Shown here in pieces: positions 7,385-9,915 of a stretch of 9,915 nt of DNA. A program made the translations under genes and the position numbers. Under the pieces are notes generated by a model. That model searched no databases, was not told where the DNA came from, and saw only the letters and a program-made list of their open reading frames with translations. Source of the stretch: Bifidobacterium breve (GTDB taxonomy: Bacteria > Actinomycetota > Actinomycetes > S36-B12 > UBA5976); assembly GCA_945861165.1 (NCBI GenBank), contig CAMATO010000037.1:1-9915 (forward strand), in the 5' to 3' direction. Position 1 is the stretch's first letter. Each line of letters starts with the position of its first letter.

Positions 7385-7852
7385 ATGAAAACAGTTAGCA
7401 AAAAGAAAGAAAACGCCCCAGTAATAATTACTGAATTGGGCCGAATTGAACTTAATAAACAAATTGAAAATATCAGAAACGTGCAATTACCTGCCCTTGC
7501 ACCGTTTATCTCTGCTACTGATCGTGATGAACGAGACGTAGCTGAATTTACTCGCCTCACCGAAGAAGCAAACACTTTAGAAGCACTTGTCTCTGAATCT
7601 GGTAAACCAGATCTTTTAATTGATGACAAAACAATCCGTTTGGGTTCTGTGGTGAAGATTCAAACTGCGAAGGAAACTTTCAAAGTAAGAATAGTTCACC
7701 CAGTGGAAGCTCATTTGGATGATGAACGAATCTCGGTGGAATCACCTTTAGGTCAAGCAATTATGGGTAACAAGAAAGGTGATCGAGTCACAGTCCTTGC
7801 CCCAAGTGGTAATTGGAGTGCACTGATCAAGGAAGTAGCACTTCTTCCTTAA
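7385..7852 (+). CDS. GreA/GreB-family transcription elongation factor
   Basis: Binds the RNA polymerase secondary channel; canonical members stimulate cleavage of backtracked RNA. The protein has 155 residues. After a basic 10-residue tail comes an N-terminal coiled-coil hairpin (about 14-70). Its tip DERDVAEF (48-55) aligns with the GDLKENAEY region of GreA, giving acids D48 and D51 in place of Asp/Glu. The C-terminal FKBP-like domain (about 85-155) includes RISVESPLGQAIMGNKKGD. The tip and mid-region differ enough from housekeeping GreA that this is probably a paralogue. ATG 7385 is chosen because GGGAG lies 6 nt upstream; the longer frame from 7316 would start inside the riboswitch. It is a single-gene unit between a riboswitch and a hairpin terminator. 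Cleavage activity is plausible but unproven. Confidence 0.85.
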   Translation: MKTVSKKKENAPVIITELGRIELNKQIENIRNVQLPALAPFISATDRDERDVAEFTRLTEEANTLEALVSESGKPDLLIDDKTIRLGSVVKIQTAKETFKVRIVHPVEAHLDDERISVESPLGQAIMGNKKGDRVTVLAPSGNWSALIKEVALLP

Positions 7853-7892
7853 CTTAGGCGTTAATGAAAAAATAATTTTACGAACTATTACC

Positions 7893-7931
7893 AACTAAGC
7901 CCTGGGTGTTAGTTATCCCCAGGGCTTAGTT
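7893..7931 (+). terminator. Strong hairpin, likely terminator of gre-like gene
   Basis: A 14-bp perfect stem, AACTAAGCCCTGGG (7893-7906) with CCCAGGGCTTAGTT (7918-7931), has an 11-nt loop and lies 40 nt after the stop. The trailing tract is short (TTAGTTATT), so it is not a textbook U-run. It is nearly symmetric and could act on both strands. Confidence 0.75.
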
Positions 7932-7956
7932 ATTCCCAGATTTGTGGATTTTGATG

Positions 7957-7970
7957 CTGTGACAACACAG
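7957..7970. promoter_or_regulatory. Small palindrome upstream of DUF4192 gene
   Basis: CTGTG (7957-7961) and CACAG (7966-7970) form a perfect 5-bp dyad around ACAA, 20 nt before the ATG at 7990. Its position would suit an operator overlapping the promoter, but no convincing -35/-10 pair was found here and such short dyads arise by chance. Confidence 0.25.
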
Positions 7971-7989
7971 TTTGATTCAAAATAAATAC

Positions 7990-9003
7990 ATGACAAAACT
8001 AAAAAAAGAAATACAAATAGATGGACCAGCAAATCTTTTGGCCACGGTGCCTAACCTTTTGGGATTTTACCCAGAAAAGTCTTTAGTCGTAGTCGCCGTA
8101 AAAGGGGTCAACGATCAAGTGGTTGTAACCATGACACTTGATTTACCTGAACAATTTGATACCGATTTTGTTGACAATTTAAAGGTGACCATTAAACGAT
8201 CAGGGGCAGATGGGTTAGTTGCTGTTTTCTATATAGAAGAAATTTCAACCGAACTTAAAAGTGTGGCAAACCTTTTTATGGAGAAAATCGCTCCCGAATT
8301 TCATATCCGAGACATTCTGTGGGTGAGTCAAGGAAGATGGGCTTCTTTTCTGTGCGCAGATGAAATGTGTTGCCCCATAGAGGGAAGAGAGCTTGATTTG
8401 TCGAGTACCAGCGTTGCGAAAGCAGAGCTGGTACTAGCTGGAAGAGGGGCTCTTAGTAAGCGAAGTGATTTAAAAGATTTTCTAGCTGTAACAAAAATTG
8501 ATAAGAGTTTAGTTCCTCTCATTAATCAATTTAGTAAGCAAAAAACGAAAGCTGATCACAACGAAAATTATTTGAAGTGGGGTAAAACACAATTTAGATT
8601 TCTTTCGCAACAGAAAGCATTCATTGATTTCGATGCAAAATTGTGGGCGCGTTTGCTTTTTGGTTTAACAGACATTCCAGTCAGAGACGCGTTACTTTCT
8701 CATCACATTGAATTGGCCCAAATCAGTGAAGATCCAAGTCAATACTTAACACAAGTTGCCCAGCAGTGGGCACAGGTTGCTCGAGTTGCCCCAGATGCTT
8801 TTAGGCCACCAATTTGTACCTGTATCGCTGCCTTGATGTGGCAGGCAGGGGAGGGAATATTGGCCCGAAGTGCCCTTGATTTTGCTGTGGCATTAAATCC
8901 TGATTTTCATTTAGCCAAACTTTTGAACAGTGCCTTGAATAGTGGCATGCCGCCTTGGGAATTTCGTGATGCTTTCACAAAAATTACTAACCCCTGGAGT
9001 TGA
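7990..9003 (+). CDS. DUF4192 family protein, function unknown
   Basis: Member of an actinobacterial protein family of unknown role, 337 residues from ATG 7990. The N-terminus has the family opening GPANLLATVPNLLGFYPEKS (12-31), followed by a beta-rich segment that often begins SLVVV. A mid-protein W-x-S-x-L-C-A-D-E-M-C-C-P-I-E-G patch (117-132, with C122, C127 and C128) resembles the cysteine/proline patch I associate with this family. The C-terminal third (about 225-337) is predicted helical, with alanine- and tryptophan-rich repeats resembling a TPR-like scaffold. No signal peptide or membrane segment is seen, so it is probably cytoplasmic. The start is ATG 7990; an in-frame TTG at 7972 adds only six residues. 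No Shine-Dalgarno sequence is visible, so initiation may be leaderless. Its stop codon overlaps the -35 box of the metY promoter. Confidence 0.8.
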   Translation: MTKLKKEIQIDGPANLLATVPNLLGFYPEKSLVVVAVKGVNDQVVVTMTLDLPEQFDTDFVDNLKVTIKRSGADGLVAVFYIEEISTELKSVANLFMEKIAPEFHIRDILWVSQGRWASFLCADEMCCPIEGRELDLSSTSVAKAELVLAGRGALSKRSDLKDFLAVTKIDKSLVPLINQFSKQKTKADHNENYLKWGKTQFRFLSQQKAFIDFDAKLWARLLFGLTDIPVRDALLSHHIELAQISEDPSQYLTQVAQQWAQVARVAPDAFRPPICTCIAALMWQAGEGILARSALDFAVALNPDFHLAKLLNSALNSGMPPWEFRDAFTKITNPWS

Positions 9004-9028
9004 TATCGCAATTCAGATTTAGTAATCT
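9000..9028 (+). promoter_or_regulatory. Sigma70-type promoter of the SAM-IV riboswitch-metY unit
   Basis: TTGATA (9000-9005) and TAATCT (9023-9028) are separated by 17 bp, a close match to consensus. The -35 box overlaps the TGA of the DUF4192 gene. The predicted start near 9035 lies just before the riboswitch helix P1 at 9037. Confidence 0.7.
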
Positions 9029-9036
9029 TTCCAATA

Positions 9037-9149
9037 GGTCAAGAGTTTCAGTATTAAGCCCCGGCTAGCTGAACGGCAACCCTCCACCGCGGTGGGGTGC
9101 TCCGGGTGTAGACCAGGTCGATTGCGAAGTTGCATTCGACAAGCGCGGG
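9037..9149 (+). promoter_or_regulatory. SAM-IV riboswitch
   Basis: S-adenosylmethionine aptamer of the SAM-IV class, typical of Actinobacteria, controlling metY. P1 is GGTC (9037-9040) with GACC (9111-9114). P2 is TTCAG (9047-9051) with CTGAA (9069-9073). The P2 loop CCCGG (9060-9064) forms a pseudoknot with CCGGG (9102-9106). P3 (9082-9086 with 9093-9097) carries loop CCGCGG, whose CCGCG (9087-9091) pairs with CGCGG (9144-9148). Between them is a 3' hairpin GTCGA (9117-9121) with TCGAC (9136-9140). The core AAGCCCCGGC and CGGCAACCCTCC blocks match the remembered consensus. Excess SAM should lower metY expression. Every expected helix can be paired, so confidence is high even without a covariance search. 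Confidence 0.93.
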
Positions 9150-9335
9150 TCTTACGCAATTTTGAGTGGGACCCCGAAACAAAGGGGCACTAATTTGCGT
9201 TATCTCTATATAAAAAACTAATTAATTAATTTTGAGCTGGCGTATTCGCGCGCTCATTTTAATTGCTTATATATAGAGACTTTCGTCCAAATTGTTATCC
9301 CGCCAACGACTATCAACGCGATAGGCGTAAGACCC
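9147..9335 (+). promoter_or_regulatory. Highly structured leader between SAM-IV aptamer and metY
   Basis: This fills most of a 356-bp gene-free stretch (9004-9359). GGGTCTTACGC (9147-9157) is perfectly complementary to GCGTAAGACCC (9325-9335), an 11-bp helix closing about 190 nt. Part of the same 5' strand, ACGCAA (9154-9159), can instead pair locally with TTGCGT (9195-9200) over a CCCC/GGGG hairpin (9172-9187). Inside are a long interrupted hairpin (9203-9279) and CTATC/GATAG (9310-9314 with 9320-9324). The two mutually exclusive partners suggest the switching part of the riboswitch. No convincing open reading frame is present. Confidence 0.6.
9234..9260 (+). terminator. Candidate attenuator hairpin in metY leader
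   Basis: GAGC (9234-9237) with GCTC (9252-9255) and GCG (9240-9242) with CGC (9247-9249) form a GC-rich stem around a TATT loop, followed by ATTTT. It lies at the tip of a longer AT-rich palindrome and could terminate transcription when SAM is bound. The U-tract is short, so this is tentative. Confidence 0.4.
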
Positions 9336-9359
9336 AAAAACTGAAAGAGGACCTAAGAA

Positions 9360-9915
9360 ATGTCAACCAACTGGAGCTTTGAAACCCGACAAATACATGC
9401 CGGGCAGACACCTGATTCACAAACAAATTCACGTGCTTTGCCTATTTATCAAACAACGGCTTACACATTCCGCGACACCAAGCATGCTGCGGACTTGTTT
9501 GCCTTGGCAGAACCTGGAAACATTTACACCCGAATAATGAACCCAACACAAGGTGCCGTTGAAGAACGTGTTGCTTCATTAGAAGGCGGTGTGGCAGCAC
9601 TGTTATTAGCAAGTGGTCAAGCTGCAGAAACTTATGCAATCTTGAACTTGGCAGAATCAGGTGACCACATTGTTTCTAGTCCAAATCTTTACGGTGGAAC
9701 TTATAACCTGTTTCACTACACTTTGCCCAGATATGGCATAGAAGTAACTTTCGTTGATGATCCAGATAATTTGGATTCTTGGAAGAAAGCAATTAGACCT
9801 AACACCAAAGCATTTTATGGTGAAAGTATTGCTAATCCATCTAATGCAATTTTAGATATTGAAAACATTGCCAAAATTGCCCACGACAATGGAATTCCAT
9901 TAATCGTGGATAACA
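9360..9915 (+). CDS. metY: O-acetylhomoserine sulfhydrylase, 3'-truncated by window edge
   Basis: PLP enzyme of the Cys/Met metabolism family that makes homocysteine from O-acetylhomoserine and sulfide, the direct-sulfhydrylation route to methionine. 185 codons are visible of about 430. The N-terminus has ETRQIHAGQ (8-16) and SRALPIYQTTAYTF (24-37). IYTRIMNPT (55-63) supplies the phosphate-binding Tyr56 and Arg58. ASGQAAE (84-90) stacks on the cofactor, and the strand LIVDN (181-185) ends with the Asp that contacts the pyridine nitrogen. The GNIYTRI spacing and LFALAEPGN segment favour MetY over MetB/MetC. The catalytic lysine lies beyond the window. GAGG (9347-9350) is 9 nt before the ATG. 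SAM-IV control upstream agrees with the methionine role. Confidence 0.94.
   Translation, partial: MSTNWSFETRQIHAGQTPDSQTNSRALPIYQTTAYTFRDTKHAADLFALAEPGNIYTRIMNPTQGAVEERVASLEGGVAALLLASGQAAETYAILNLAESGDHIVSSPNLYGGTYNLFHYTLPRYGIEVTFVDDPDNLDSWKKAIRPNTKAFYGESIANPSNAILDIENIAKIAHDNGIPLIVDN

Noticed and set aside
9166..9213. Possible short leader peptide starting at GTG 9166 in the metY leader
   Set aside because: There is no ribosome site, no methionine or regulatory codon run, and the region is better explained by RNA pairing.
9219..9230. TAATTAATTAAT microsatellite-like repeat
   Set aside because: It is three short units forming one arm of the AT-rich hairpin; there is no sign of an independent repeat array or CRISPR.
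9147..9335. MITE-like insertion bounded by 11-bp terminal inverted repeats
   Set aside because: No target-site duplication is visible (flanks AAGCGC and AAAAAC differ), and the left repeat overlaps the aptamer pseudoknot strand. A riboswitch platform explains it better, though copies elsewhere in the genome would reopen this.

Overview
The window is an AT-rich (by eye roughly 40% GC, not counted) but clearly actinobacterial stretch of chromosome. Four things point to Actinomycetia: the miaB-miaA-dapF-hflX order, a DUF4192 protein, an actinobacterial type of tRNA-guanine transglycosylase, and a SAM-IV riboswitch in front of metY. Low GC, genes that abut or overlap, a TTG start and few Shine-Dalgarno sequences suggest a streamlined free-living lineage such as the freshwater acI group (Nanopelagicales). 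That placement is inference.

Layout. Positions 1-942 (+) hold the 3' part of tgt, cut by the window edge. A queuosine-precursor transporter of the YhhQ/VUT family (926-1618, -) converges on it and overlaps its end. A nested palindrome (1590-1621) lies at the divergent boundary with miaB. From 1638 to 7144 five genes run on + with gaps of 3 bp or less, or with overlaps: miaB, miaA, dapF, hflX and a UPF0104/LPG-synthase-like membrane protein. They are probably one transcription unit. A promoter follows, then a yybP-ykoY (Mn2+) riboswitch (7235-7334) and a small Gre-family transcription factor (7385-7852). A strong hairpin (7893-7931) closes that unit. A DUF4192 gene (7990-9003) comes next. Finally there is a promoter at its stop codon, a SAM-IV riboswitch (9037-9149), about 190 nt of highly structured leader, and the start of metY (9360 onward, cut by the right edge).

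How the parts work together. The left half concentrates on the tRNA anticodon loop: Tgt and the transporter for queuosine at position 34, MiaA and MiaB for ms2i6A at position 37. DapF supplies meso-diaminopimelate for peptidoglycan and lysine, and HflX is a ribosome-rescue GTPase. The right half has two independent riboswitch-controlled units. metY under SAM-IV control is textbook methionine feedback. The Gre-family factor behind what looks like an Mn2+ sensor is not a pairing I know and is the most interesting item here. The sequence even shows a plausible translation-ON mechanism: the 3' strand of aptamer helix P1 can alternatively pair with the Shine-Dalgarno region.
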